The position numbers and the translations under genes are program-made. A DNA stretch of 64,000 nt from Curvularia sp. ZM96 (lineage: Eukaryota; Ascomycota; Dothideomycetes; Pleosporales; Pleosporaceae), in NCBI GenBank assembly GCA_022457065.1, contig JAJGBQ010000006.1, positions 186,001 through 250,000 of the forward strand, given 5' to 3'. This document shows, piece after piece, positions 22,614 through 32,943 of the stretch. Below the pieces are notes generated by a model. It did not search any database and was not told the DNA's origin. It saw only the letters and a list, made by a program, of their open reading frames with translations. How positions within the stretch are numbered: the first letter of the stretch is position 1; the number at the start of each line of letters is the position of its first letter.

Positions 22614-23984
22614 GTGAGTGAGAGCTAATCAGTTAGTCGATGCGCTTTCAGCCGCTTACTTTCCAACAGACTCAGATGGACATCTAGAGAACCAGGCTAG
22701 AGGGAACTATTGGAGGACTGGGTATTTTCTTCAGAGACAATGTCATGATCGAGATTACCTGCGAAAATCAGGGCATATGCCATATGGATCAGCGGTCTTT
22801 TAAATCGTACTTGTCTCGCTGGATGGCTTACACCGCGATGGTTGCCCCTTGGACTCGCGATTCGATTGATCCACGGCTCTAGGCCATGTACCATACAGTA
22901 CCCGTACGGGCCGTTCATAATATCAGGACTGAACACTACGGGCACAAACCCACCTATCTAGCGGTAACAAACCACGCGGCACGCACGTGCACATAGCAGT
23001 AAAGATATACGGAGCATTGTCATGCCTGTTAACAAGCATATGCTTTGCCTACTCTGCCACCGTACTTGTTCTTGAGGTTTTACAGTCATCCTTTCGGGCC
23101 TCTTACGGATTATTTCCGCACGAGCGCATGCACAAAACACCCATGCGGTGGATTCAAGGATTAAACTAAGATCGTCAGGATTGTGCAAGACTATGAATGG
23201 CATGCATAGCCAAATGACTATTCGTAACAGTAGCTCTAGACAGGCTTCGCGCCGTTACTAAACGAGATCATTCGGTATGTACACACCCTGCCTCCTAATG
23301 CTGTTCGCTTTGATTCCCATTAACCTTACTGGTAGGGTTAATGCGATACACCTCCGACCGAATCATGTTGCACCTCAGGGACGCCTTTGCTTTGCCCCAC
23401 ATTGAAAAAGAATTGTAGTATATACAGAGTACTCTGCAACTCTATCCGCAAATTATGGTTTGTGGATTAATTTATCCTTAACTATGTATCGGAACATTAA
23501 AGCTGTGACCCTCTGATGTCCACGCGAGATTTGCGGGGTTCGTATTATAACTATACCTGAAACGCTACCACCCACGAATGCTTTGGGAGCGGGGCCCCCG
23601 CCGGGAAAACTATCGCATATTTGTATTCCACGTCCACCACATGAACAAGCCCAAATGTCATGGAAATGCTTCATCTAAAAAACATCCTTCGCATCTCTTG
23701 GAAACGGATATCAGCGTTCAAACAGTCAGGTGACGCAAGAGGAACCCTGCGAGCGGAAGAAACGATGCACTGCTTACTTTGGAGGATATGCAGATACGAC
23801 TAGTGCGCTGATCTTATATTACGACGGAAGAACTGTCTGGAGTAGTAGGTAATCAAGTTTCGCCCTATATATAGGACAACAAGGTGTGAATATGTTGCAT
23901 TCGATCCTTCATGGTCAATCCCCTTTTGGTTTGACGTGCCAATTCGATTTACAATACCATCGCCACTCTACTTAGCGTCGCGTC
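22614..23984. other. intergenic, upstream region of the GH43 gene
   Basis: No supported gene. The last 120 bp carry a TATA element (separate entry). Confidence 0.45.
23866..23873 (+). promoter_or_regulatory. TATA-like box of the GH43 gene
   Basis: TATATATA lies 112 bp before the ATG at 23985, a plausible spacing for a fungal core promoter with a 5' UTR of about 80 bases. Confidence 0.45.
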
Positions 23985-25367
23985 ATGGTAGCTTCAAGCC
24001 CTAGGACCTTTTCTAGGGGCCTCACTGCCTTGCTTCCCACTGTGCTGTATTTCGGAACATTACTCAACGGGGTTGGGGTAGTGAGAGCTGACAATCCTAT
24101 CGTCCAAACGATCTACACTACAGACCCAGCACCTCTTGTCTACAATGACCGCGTCTATGTCGTTACTGGCCATGACGAAGATGGATCTACAACGTTCGTC
24201 ATGAAGGACTGGCACCTCTATTCGACGGCGGACATGGCAAATTGGCAGGATCACGGGTCGCCAATGAGTTTGAAAACATTCAGCTGGACTAATGCAAACG
24301 CATGGGCTGGGCAGATTATCCAACGCAACGGAAAGTTTTACTTCTACGCACCAATGCGGCGCACCACTGGAAGCATGGCTATTGGCGTAGGTGTTGCCGA
24401 CAACATCACCGGGCCATACCGTGACGCGATCGGCAAGCCATTGGTTGATAACAACGAAATCGATCCGACTGTCTTCATAGACGACAATGGCCAGGCGTAC
24501 CTATACTGGGGAAATCCCGGTCTCTCCTATGTGAAACTAAACCAAGACATGATATCCTACAGCGGAGGTGTCAACAAAGTTCAGCTGACGACTGCTGGAT
24601 TTGGCCCTCGGAGTAAGGGCACAAGGGCCACTGCATATGAGGAAGGACCATGGTTTTACAAGCGTGGCGGGCTATACTACATGATTTATGCAGCTAACTG
24701 CTGCTCCGAGGATATTCGTTACTCCACCAGCACCAGTCCTACTGGTCCCTGGACCTATCGCGGACTAATCATGGCAACAGCGGGTGCAAGCTTCACAAAC
24801 CATCCTGGCGTTGTCGATTTCAAAGGCAATTCATACTTCTTCTACCACAATGGCGCCCTTCCTGGGGGAAGCGGTTACACACGATCGGTATGCGTAGAAC
24901 GCTTCGTATATAATGCCGACGGTACTATCCCTACTCTTACAATGACAACGAGCGGCCCGCCCCAAATCGGTACCGTGAACCCCTTTGTGCAACAGGAGGC
25001 TGAAATGATAGCCTGGGAGTCAGGCGTAGAAACCGAAGTTTGCAGCGAAGGCGGAATTGATGTAACGTCCATCAACAACGGAGATTACATCAAAGTCAAG
25101 GGCGTCTCATTTGGCACCGGAGCCAAATCATTCAGCGCAAGGGTCGCGTCTGCGGCCAGTGGTGGCAAGATTGAGCTGCATCTGGGCAGTGCGACTGGTA
25201 CCCTTGTCGGCACATGTACTGTTTCTGGAACGGGCGGATGGCAGACCTGGGCTACAGTCACCTGCCCTGTTAGCGGTGCTACAGGCACTCACGATTTGTA
25301 CTTTCGGTTCACCGGCAGCGGCAGCGGCAACCTTTTCAACTTCAATTGGTGGAAATTTGCACAGTAG
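23985..25367 (+). CDS. secreted glycoside hydrolase family 43 enzyme with C-terminal CBM6
   Basis: 460 residues, no intron. A signal peptide spans about 1-35 (hydrophobic LTALLPTVLYFGTLLNGVGV, cut near VRA-D). The five-bladed GH43 domain runs about 38-325. Candidate catalytic residues are Asp47 (TDPAPLVYND, general base), Asp160 (NEIDPTVFIDD, pKa modulator) and Glu220 (YEEGPWFYKR, general acid), all present. A CBM6-like beta-sandwich follows from about 332 (NPFVQQEAEMIAWESG to FNFNWWKFAQ). This pairing is typical of arabinofuranosidases/xylosidases acting on arabinoxylan outside the cell. Exact activity cannot be told from sequence. Length and termini look complete. Confidence 0.92.
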   Translation: MVASSPRTFSRGLTALLPTVLYFGTLLNGVGVVRADNPIVQTIYTTDPAPLVYNDRVYVVTGHDEDGSTTFVMKDWHLYSTADMANWQDHGSPMSLKTFSWTNANAWAGQIIQRNGKFYFYAPMRRTTGSMAIGVGVADNITGPYRDAIGKPLVDNNEIDPTVFIDDNGQAYLYWGNPGLSYVKLNQDMISYSGGVNKVQLTTAGFGPRSKGTRATAYEEGPWFYKRGGLYYMIYAANCCSEDIRYSTSTSPTGPWTYRGLIMATAGASFTNHPGVVDFKGNSYFFYHNGALPGGSGYTRSVCVERFVYNADGTIPTLTMTTSGPPQIGTVNPFVQQEAEMIAWESGVETEVCSEGGIDVTSINNGDYIKVKGVSFGTGAKSFSARVASAASGGKIELHLGSATGTLVGTCTVSGTGGWQTWATVTCPVSGATGTHDLYFRFTGSGSGNLFNFNWWKFAQ

Positions 25368-25553
25368 CTAATGAATAGTAGTATCCTTAGAGCTGATAAA
25401 TATCGTCGCACACGTGAGCACTGTTCACTAAGTTCATTTGGTACTGTTTCTCTTGTTTCTGCAACCACGGAAAGCTCGTTACTAAGAGTGTTAATCACGT
25501 CTTCTCTTAGTGGACCAGGACCGTTGGATAACTAATTATTATCTATTTTTTTC

Positions 25554-26642
25554 TTAAATAGTACCTGAAGTATATACATACGAGTTGATATAACCCTCGC
25601 AAATCCAATATCCTGCACTCTCTACATTCTCATCCTCGTTCTCCCCTACTGGTAGCTTCAGCGGCGGATATGGATAACGCTCAATAGCTCTTTTCTGCAC
25701 CACAGGCTTTTCACTATCTAAAGACCTCCATAGCGCTCTGTCCTTGTGGCGCTTCGTCGGTCCTTCGCGTGGATGATCATGCTTCGGTTGCAGCTGGTAA
25801 TCCCACGCCGGCCAGTAATCCCGTTCGGGCAGCTCGACCTTCATGATGCGTAACTGCGTGGACCTCCAGAAGGCATCAGCCAAGGGCAGAGCTGGACCCT
25901 CAAGGAGAGCGTGGCCGTGGCGTTCTTCGATAACGAATGATAAGCAGAATTTGCGGAGGTTGCCGCAGTGCTTGACAATATTGTCGAGAACTAGCTCTAG
26001 GTGGCCGAGATTGTAGGATCGCCTCCCATTCACTTGCTCGACAAAGTGCGCCTTAACGACTATCTCGAGTGAGGTAATGGATGCGAGTCGATTATGTGGT
26101 ATAAGCTTAGGCAGGTGAGAGAGTAAAAACTCGCTCTGGATAGAGATGTAGTTGGCAGAGAATAACACGTTAATGCCTTCAGCGTACGCCTGCTTGCACG
26201 ACAGCAGGAAGCCCATTATGCCAATGTACCACGTCTCTGGACCAGCAATGAACGCGTCTGGGTTGGTGGGCCACACCCGCTTGTGCTCTTTCATCTGCCG
26301 TATGCAATTGTCATTCCATGGACCGAGCCAACCGTATCGCATGGATGGGAGCTGCTCTGGTCCGTTCCGAATGCAGACGGTCCCTTCCCATCTCCAGGTT
26401 TTCTCTTCCTGCACGATGTCCATATGGAGAACAAGCCCACCGAAAGCCATGGTCAGAATTTTGCTCCGGATGTCGTACGGCAGTTCGAAGAAGAGGCATG
26501 TTGCCGTGTCAAAAGATGTCGGCGTGATAGGGCGTCTTGTCGAGGTAAAGAAGGGTGGCTGGTCCATGGATTGGTTTTCGCGAACTGGCCTGAACACCAG
26601 ATGCCTCCTCAACCATGCGCCGAGTTTGGCCATCATTATCAT
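25554..26642 (-). CDS. F-box/DUF7730-like fungal protein of unknown function
   Basis: 362 residues, single exon; Met1, Met3 and Met4 are all possible starts. Around residues 50-65 CLFFELPYDIRSKIL matches the LPxEIRxxIY core of the 2EXR/DUF7730 group, an F-box-related fungal family. Around 170-200 SCKQAYAEGINVLFSANYI is the usual second landmark. No signal peptide or membrane segment. These proteins are abundant and uncharacterised in Pezizomycotina. A role as a ubiquitin-ligase adaptor is only a guess. Confidence 0.65.
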   Translation of the reverse strand: MIMMAKLGAWLRRHLVFRPVRENQSMDQPPFFTSTRRPITPTSFDTATCLFFELPYDIRSKILTMAFGGLVLHMDIVQEEKTWRWEGTVCIRNGPEQLPSMRYGWLGPWNDNCIRQMKEHKRVWPTNPDAFIAGPETWYIGIMGFLLSCKQAYAEGINVLFSANYISIQSEFLLSHLPKLIPHNRLASITSLEIVVKAHFVEQVNGRRSYNLGHLELVLDNIVKHCGNLRKFCLSFVIEERHGHALLEGPALPLADAFWRSTQLRIMKVELPERDYWPAWDYQLQPKHDHPREGPTKRHKDRALWRSLDSEKPVVQKRAIERYPYPPLKLPVGENEDENVESAGYWICEGYINSYVYTSGTI

Positions 26643-27133
26643 TAGAAGTATATGAAGAGGTAAGCAGAGGATTTCAAGACACGGCAGACAGGCTCATATA
26701 CTTGAAGTTGCCAAGGAGATGCAGCAGATTTATGCAGTCGGGTCAAACACGACAAGTTGGGTAGTTGTGTATGGAAGAGGGCATTAGCTGTCTTCTCTCC
26801 CCTGCAAATCTGGCAGCCCCTACTATGAAATCAAATCCTGACCACTAGGGACTATCGCATTCCGTCAACACCGTTCACTCTTCATGCCGATCTGTAAGGC
26901 TTTGACGTAAGCGCGCAAGAGGCGCTCACGTTGCCATCGGCGTGATTCATGTCAAATATGTGAACGTTTTTTGTTACTTGACTCTGAACGCGCTTCGAGG
27001 ACCAATCTAGGTATCCAACGGACGCTAAGCGGCGCTAGCCTCAACAAACGTTTCCCCTGAAATATGGAACTTGACCGCGCCGCAGAACGCTACCCTAGCA
27101 ATGTAGCCACGTCACGTGGATTAATCTCTTTCC

Positions 27134-27757
27134 TTAATGCTCCACCCTTACGTCCGCGCAGCCAGCCCTCGAATAGAAATCGTCACCGAACGGCCCATAT
27201 ACTATACCAACGCAGTAGTAGTAATTTGGCCTCAGATTCTGGCAATCGCTTCCCACACCGGAGTTCCATTTGTAGAATTGGCTAAAGCAAATTGTCGGTA
27301 GGTGTTCTGTAATAGAAGAATTCTACATTTGAGGGGCGAATGGACTCAATAAAGGAGATACTGACTCCAAGGTAACGCCGGAACCAGACGCCATTGACCA
27401 GCAGAGATCGCCTGGCCGCTGCAGGTAGAACTTCACGCAGTCTTCCGTCATGCCTTTGCGAACAGGTGAAGGCGTCTGCACAGGCTGTGGTGTAGCAGAG
27501 GTACCCGTTGCTGGCTGGGTCGACACCGTTGTTTGCGTCAGGGAAGGTGCACTTGAAGTACGTGTCGTCGGCGTGTCTGGACGGCCTATACAGTACCATG
27601 TGTCCGAAACGATGCCGCTGCAATCACTGGAGACAGATGGGTTCCACTTCGCAAACTCCACCGTGTTGAAACTGCCAAACATGAGCGTGATATCGTCGCA
27701 TGTGTCGTTAAAGGTCGTTGAGTACCATCGCGCACAATTGGATGGGTACCGTATAGA
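27134..27757 (-). CDS. LysM-domain protein, two LysM modules; 5' exon not found
   Basis: The exon 27366-27757 and exon 27134-27281 join across an 84-bp intron (GTCAGT donor at 27365, CTTTAG acceptor at 27282). Joined, the protein has a LysM reading SNCARWYSTTFNDTCDDI to WNPSVSSDCSGI and YCIG, a Thr/Pro linker, and a second LysM with CVKFYLQRPGDLCWSMA continued by DQFYKWNSGVGSDCQNL and YYYCVG. The splice creates the expected D-Q-F-Y-K-W. The upstream edge looks like an acceptor (TTATAG at 27758), but no signal-peptide exon is visible before 28000, where DNA is AT-rich. Secreted LysM proteins bind chitin and can shield fungal walls. This copy may be 5'-truncated. Confidence 0.75.
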
Positions 27758-28007
27758 CTATAATTTTCCTGATTTCTAGTAGGAATCGTCTGTCCTGATA
27801 TATTCAGGGTTAAGGATAGATTTAAAAACTACGAGCTTCTTTAAAAAGTCTTAAGAGAGTAGCTTTAATACTAATATCTAAAGACAAGAGTCATAAAGCG
27901 ATACAATGCCTAAACTTGAACATTTTAAGTTTTCATGTTAATTCTTCGATGAGAACAGCATGAGGGGATATTCCGATCAATTCATTACATCTAGCTCTAT
28001 GGCTTGA

Positions 28008-29354
28008 CTAATTGACTAGGCGTTGGACTGAGCCATCACTGGGTCTGCGATTTGACTGCATGTCAACATCATAGGTCACACGAATATAACCAGGGTTGGT
28101 GAGCGGCCGGTGAATGGCGGGGAGCGCAGTGACTGGATTAAGTTCAGTGTCTTCTGAACCTCGCTCCAAATCACGTTTCATTATCCTCGAAGGAGTGCTT
28201 GTGCTACCAATCTTTTGGAAATTGTGCGAAAACTTGGAGAGCTTGGAGCTTGCTGATCTCTGACTGCTGTCGTTCCCGCTTCGCCGAGAGGAAAAGGCCG
28301 GAACCACTTTGACGACGAGAGGTTTTAAGGCAGGCACGCATGCGCAGACAATAGCCAGATTTGTCTCTATGGCGGCCCAATAAATTGGCGGGGCGCTGTA
28401 GAACAAGGGATCCTGCTCTGACTGCGCGAGGACGTACAGAGAGTGGACGCGAAGGATGGACACAATGCAAACACTATTTTAATTCAGCAAGACGGTACTC
28501 GAGATATGTTCGGAGTAGAACTCACAACCAACCGAGGGTGAGGACCATAACCAAGGCCACTCTCTGCCTCTTCACGAGCTGCAAATGCCAGATACTTTTC
28601 ACTGGTAGCGCGGCGATGAGAAGATCGGTGGCAGCGTTTAAAGTGCCCAATGCATAGCGTGCCCTACATGCTGGTTAGTGTAAACTCCAAGGCGCTTGAT
28701 GCTCGACATACGCGTTTTCGTCGATGCATTTGGCCATGGGTTTCTTCAGCACATTCCAATTGGCATCAACAGGGACGCAGGCAAAGGCAAAAGTGAAGAA
28801 CGCCGCAGTACCCGTAGCTACGCAAATGCCCATTGCGATGTAAATGATTGTGCGAGTTTTTGATACCGAAAAGATGCGCCGGTACTGAGTCAAGATGGAG
28901 ATTTTGATGAATGTAAAGCCAACACAGTACGTCAAGATGCTGAAGTAGAGGTACTACGCAAGTCAACAAGTGGAACAGAGCCAAGAATTGGACCTACTCA
29001 CTTTCAGACTCATGATCGTTGAAGGTAGTGAAACAAAGAGCTGGTGCTTTCCAGAGCCATATCTGACTTGTTCTATCTGGAGTACTGCAGTAGTGATGGA
29101 GAAGATCTAGAAAAATGTAAGGAAACGCACGTGCAACCTTGAGGACTTGAGTATACCATTGAAAGTGCGATGAAGTAATCTTCCCAACCCACAAGCTGAG
29201 TAAATTTGACGCGAGCATAGAACCGAAGCAGGACGCAGATCAGAGCCAAGATCGTGAAAGCTATGACAATACCAATAACCTTTGGGCCTTGATCTTCTTT
29301 GGCCAGAAGGGCCAGCACCTCTGGCGGTATCTGATCAATACTTGAGAGGCCCAT
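28008..29354 (-). CDS. Pth11-like/rhodopsin-domain integral membrane protein (PF20684 type)
   Basis: Five exons: 29157-29354, 29002-29106, 28712-28953, 28526-28663 and 28008-28473. The introns are 50, 48, 48 and 52 bp with GT..AG ends. They join to 1,149 bp, 382 residues. Start MGLSSIDQIPPEVLALL. Seven hydrophobic segments include VIGIVIAFTILALICVLLRF, SILTYCVGFTFIKISIL, AMGICVATGTAAFFTFAFAC and MVLTLGWLFVCIVSI. The family marks CIDENAARYALGTLNAATDL and PVKSIWHLQLVKRQRVAL are in place. The C-terminal 130 residues are Ser/Arg-rich and cytosolic. It lacks the CFEM domain of Pth11 itself. Relatives are orphan receptors or membrane proteins. Confidence 0.82.
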
Positions 29355-30765
29355 AATGGCTGACGAAGAAACAAAAAAGTGTATCCCAGAATAAAATTGA
29401 TACCTGAACCACTTTCTATATTTTTCGTACCTGGAGAACAGCCTATAGCACACTTGTTATGAGATACAGCGACCTCAATGCGCAGTGCCCCGTTCGCCAT
29501 GATTTTGTACCCGAAACTCTAGACCCAGCACCTGCATGCGACTTTAGGCGAGACATTACCTGAAGGATGAGCAAAGTTTGGCCAGCACCTGCTAGACCCT
29601 TTGAAGATTAGCGAATTCATAACATGACTGCTGATCAAGAAAAGTACCCTGACTTTCAGTCATCCGATGAACTGAATCGTGAACCATTTCATAGCAACCC
29701 GTATTCTCTTATCGTTCATCTCTTAGAGGTACTATAAGACCAGCCCGATCGCATCTCCGTGTATCGAGATCTAAATTAGGGCAGTCATTAGTCGTGATTT
29801 GTAATACTGTATATTCAACATGTTCTCTTCTCTCATACTACGATTATATGCTAGCTGAGAGCCCTCGCTACGAGAGCGGTATTTGCTTCGAGACATCGTT
29901 TTGGTGGAGAGACAGCCTCGGAAGCGCCAAGAGGTCTGGACAAGGTACCATGTTTAGTTGCGGTTAAAAGCTTTCCGTCTCAGGATTCGACATGCAGCTG
30001 ACATGCAGTACATTTAAGGGGCAAGTTTATGGACTTCAGAAATCTGAAATATTAACAAATTCGTTATCTTACGACGATATTACGCATCGACACGTCGTCG
30101 TGGAAACAGATCATGGCAAGGTCGTGAGCGAAAAAAATTGAAGAGACGATGTGGCGTCAATATTGGTCCGCGAAACTGATGCCCTTGATGAGCTGCAATG
30201 CTACTACATACAGTAAACATGCTCTTTCCGGGAATATCGGCAGAGACTCCGGAAAATGGGTTAATCTCTCGATCGCTAAGAACTCGGGCCAACCCAAGCA
30301 CGGTTCCCCGCCCGCAAAAAATCTCGACCTGGAGAAAATCAGGTACTTGGTACTTCACTCGTGCGTAAGGCACATTAGCGCCACTTGACATGCAGGGCAG
30401 TCACACGGCACGGAAAGCTAGACGAATCGGTTTCTTGGGGACGCGGGCCCTAGTTCGAACGGGTTTCCCGCTGCTTGGCAAATGCTGACAGCGCTAAGAC
30501 GGAAGTACGTATCCGAACGACTCCTTCAGTGACAAAGCGAAGCAGACTGAATCACCTGAGCCATGTCTTTAGGCACTAATGCTCTCTTAGCCGTCTCTTC
30601 TGGACCCTCAAGCTCAGCATTCAGCAACGCGCTCTCTTCATCCGCTTCCGTGTTCTTTATTGTTGAGACCCTAGGCTTCTGCAGTGTGCTTCATAGCGTA
30701 CTGCAAATGACAATTGCGCCACCAAACAGGCTCTAGGTGTCAGATATGACGCCCAGATGCCCAAA
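29355..30765. other. intergenic, no gene seen
   Basis: Short frames on both strands (for example near 30080-30390) show no family resemblance or coding bias. Confidence 0.5.
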
Positions 30766-32520
30766 TCAACCAACAACTCTATCTATCTCGTAATCCCCCA
30801 TTTTCCTCATTGGTACAGCTCTCGCAAACATGGTCTCGATCTCGCTCGTTGTCCTCCCTTTCAATTCTGGCACGTAAAGCCATGCACCTATGGTACTAAT
30901 GGCAGCAAGCCCGCCAAATACGAACCCCACCTTGCCTTTCATATTTGCTTCATCGGGATTGACCATATATGGGATGGCTATGTTCATAACCACGCCAAGC
31001 ACAGCCTGTGTGGCTGTTGCAAGAGCAGTCGTACCAGCACGTAGAGTCATGCTGGAGACCTCGCCAAGGAGGACGAAGGCCATAGCACCAAGCGTGCCAA
31101 AGTATACGAATGCGTAAATCACAGTACAGCTAGCCTGAATCCACTTCGCGCCAGCAGAATTGACTAAATCCTTTAGTGGCTGGTTAGTTTTGGTCCTAAG
31201 GAGGTAATTTCCATACATACCATGATTCCAATTAATAGAAGGAGAAGAGTCAGGCAAGCCATCCCCCCAACGAATACTTTGCGGCGCCCATAAGAATCAA
31301 CGACAAACCATGAAGCGATGTTACCCACAACACCGCAAGCTGTGACTCCAACACCCAAGTCGAAGGAGCGGGCTGTTTCAAGGCCGGCAAGCTGAAAGAA
31401 GTAGGTGGAATAGCCGAGTACAAAGACAATGCCGACCAAGTGTTGGCAGGCGAATGCGCCAGCCGAAACTAGGCTTCGTTTTAGATTAATGCCCCTAAAG
31501 CAGTCTGCAAGTGTCGCCGATTTTTGACTTTGCTCCTCTTGGATGACTGCCTTAAGACTTGTGAGTTTACTGCATGAAATATATGTCAATAAATGTCCTA
31601 TGAGAGTATACACTGGGATTTTGCGTACTCTGTGACATCCGTGTTCTTTCCCCAGAGCTTCTGTAGTGCCTGGAGTGCTTCCTGTTCCCTGCCCTTTCTC
31701 ACGAGGTACCATGGTGATTCTGGGACGAAGGCGAACCCGGCAGCCAAAAAAGCGACGAAGAAAAGCTGAATCGCAAAAGGTCCGGCATATGCCCAACGTG
31801 TCGTCCGCTCGCCAAAGCCTTTAACGACAGCATTAGATAGCAATTGACCTACAGCGATGCCCAGATTAATACCGGCGGTCGAGATACCACGAAGCACAAC
31901 TGGCGCAATCTCACTACAGGCCATTGGACCGATCGATAGGTAGAAGCCGAGACCAAGACCAAGGATGAGCTTCGACATGAGGAAGGCGACCCTGGCTTTC
32001 GAGAACACTTCGCCGACGATGCCACCTGTGCAGACTAGAAGACCTACTGCCAGAGCGCCTTTGCGACCAACTTTGTCCGCTATCCAACTACACAGGAAAC
32101 CACCAAAGAACATACCCACGGAGGAAACCATATTGAAGGCTGTCTGCCAATCTGCAGGCAGAACTGGTTTTCCTTCGAACTCGTAGCCGAAGTCGCGGCG
32201 AAAGGCCGCGATGGATATCATGGCGCCGTTGATTTGGGCGTCGAAACCCCTGAGAGACCATGTTAGCGAGTGGCCATCAATGATTTGCTCGATTAGTTCC
32301 CTTACCATCCAACCGCACACATGGCCCAATAAAATGAACACCAGATAAGAGCACGGTGGTTTTTCCAGACTTCACCGAGAGTCAGTTGGTGCTCCGTCTC
32401 ATTGTCGGCAATAGCCCCTTTCACATCGTCATGTAGGTGTTTGTCCGAATCATTCGGAATAAAAGCTACCTCATGCTGAACGGTTGTGTCTTCCTTGCCT
32501 TCCGCCGTTGATTTCTCCAT
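30766..32520 (-). CDS. MFS sugar transporter (maltose/alpha-glucoside permease type)
   Basis: Four exons: 32306-32520, 31614-32249, 31221-31569 and 30766-31170. The introns are 56, 44 and 50 bp. Joined, 534 residues. Start MEKSTAEGKEDTT. Sugar_tr marks: GWGFDAQINGAM in the first membrane segment, SWIADKVGRKG between TM2 and TM3, PESPWYLVRKGR at the end of the N half, DSYGRRKVFVGG in the C half, and YVPELKGRTTSEIE near the end. Twelve membrane segments fit. It would import a sugar or glucoside across the plasma membrane by proton symport. It is divergently transcribed from a Zn2Cys6 regulator with a shared 423-bp promoter. Confidence 0.88.
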
Positions 32521-32943
32521 CGTGGTCTTGTAAGTGGGAATAGATATGACAAGAGTCAGTCGCTGGAATAGACCTGTACCAAAAGCTGCGCTGGGCCCGT
32601 CTAAGAATGGCATTCGATGCACACTTATACTCTCCAGAAGTCGAGGCACGATGTTCGTACACCTCTCACCAGCCATATTCAGGCTGGGAACAGTCGCCGA
32701 AGAACTGCCGCAGCTTTTCCCCAGCTTTTCCCCAGTCCCCCGATGGTCCCACCAGTGTATGCCATCGAATGTTTCTTGGCTTGCGCTGATGCTGGCCTCG
32801 AGCGACACTCCGCGCCTTGGTCCAAGCCCAGCTAAGCTCGGATAGGCTAGCACGACCGAGGGGGCACCGAGGCGCATCATATACCTATCTCCGACACTCC
32901 GCGCTCCCGACTGTCTGGTTCCTCACACGACCATTACTTCGAG
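32521..32943. promoter_or_regulatory. shared divergent promoter between MFS transporter and Zn2Cys6 regulator
   Basis: 423 bp between the two start codons. Short CGG/CCG triplets occur on both strands, the half-sites such regulators bind, but no clear inverted CGG pair was assigned. Co-regulation is inferred from the layout. Confidence 0.4.

Noticed and set aside
30080..30391. 103-codon minus-strand frame
   Set aside because: No recognisable text and no conserved start context.
32521..32880. 120-codon N-terminal extension of the MFS transporter
   Set aside because: Family members start at a position like 32520; the extension is random-looking and lies in the divergent promoter.
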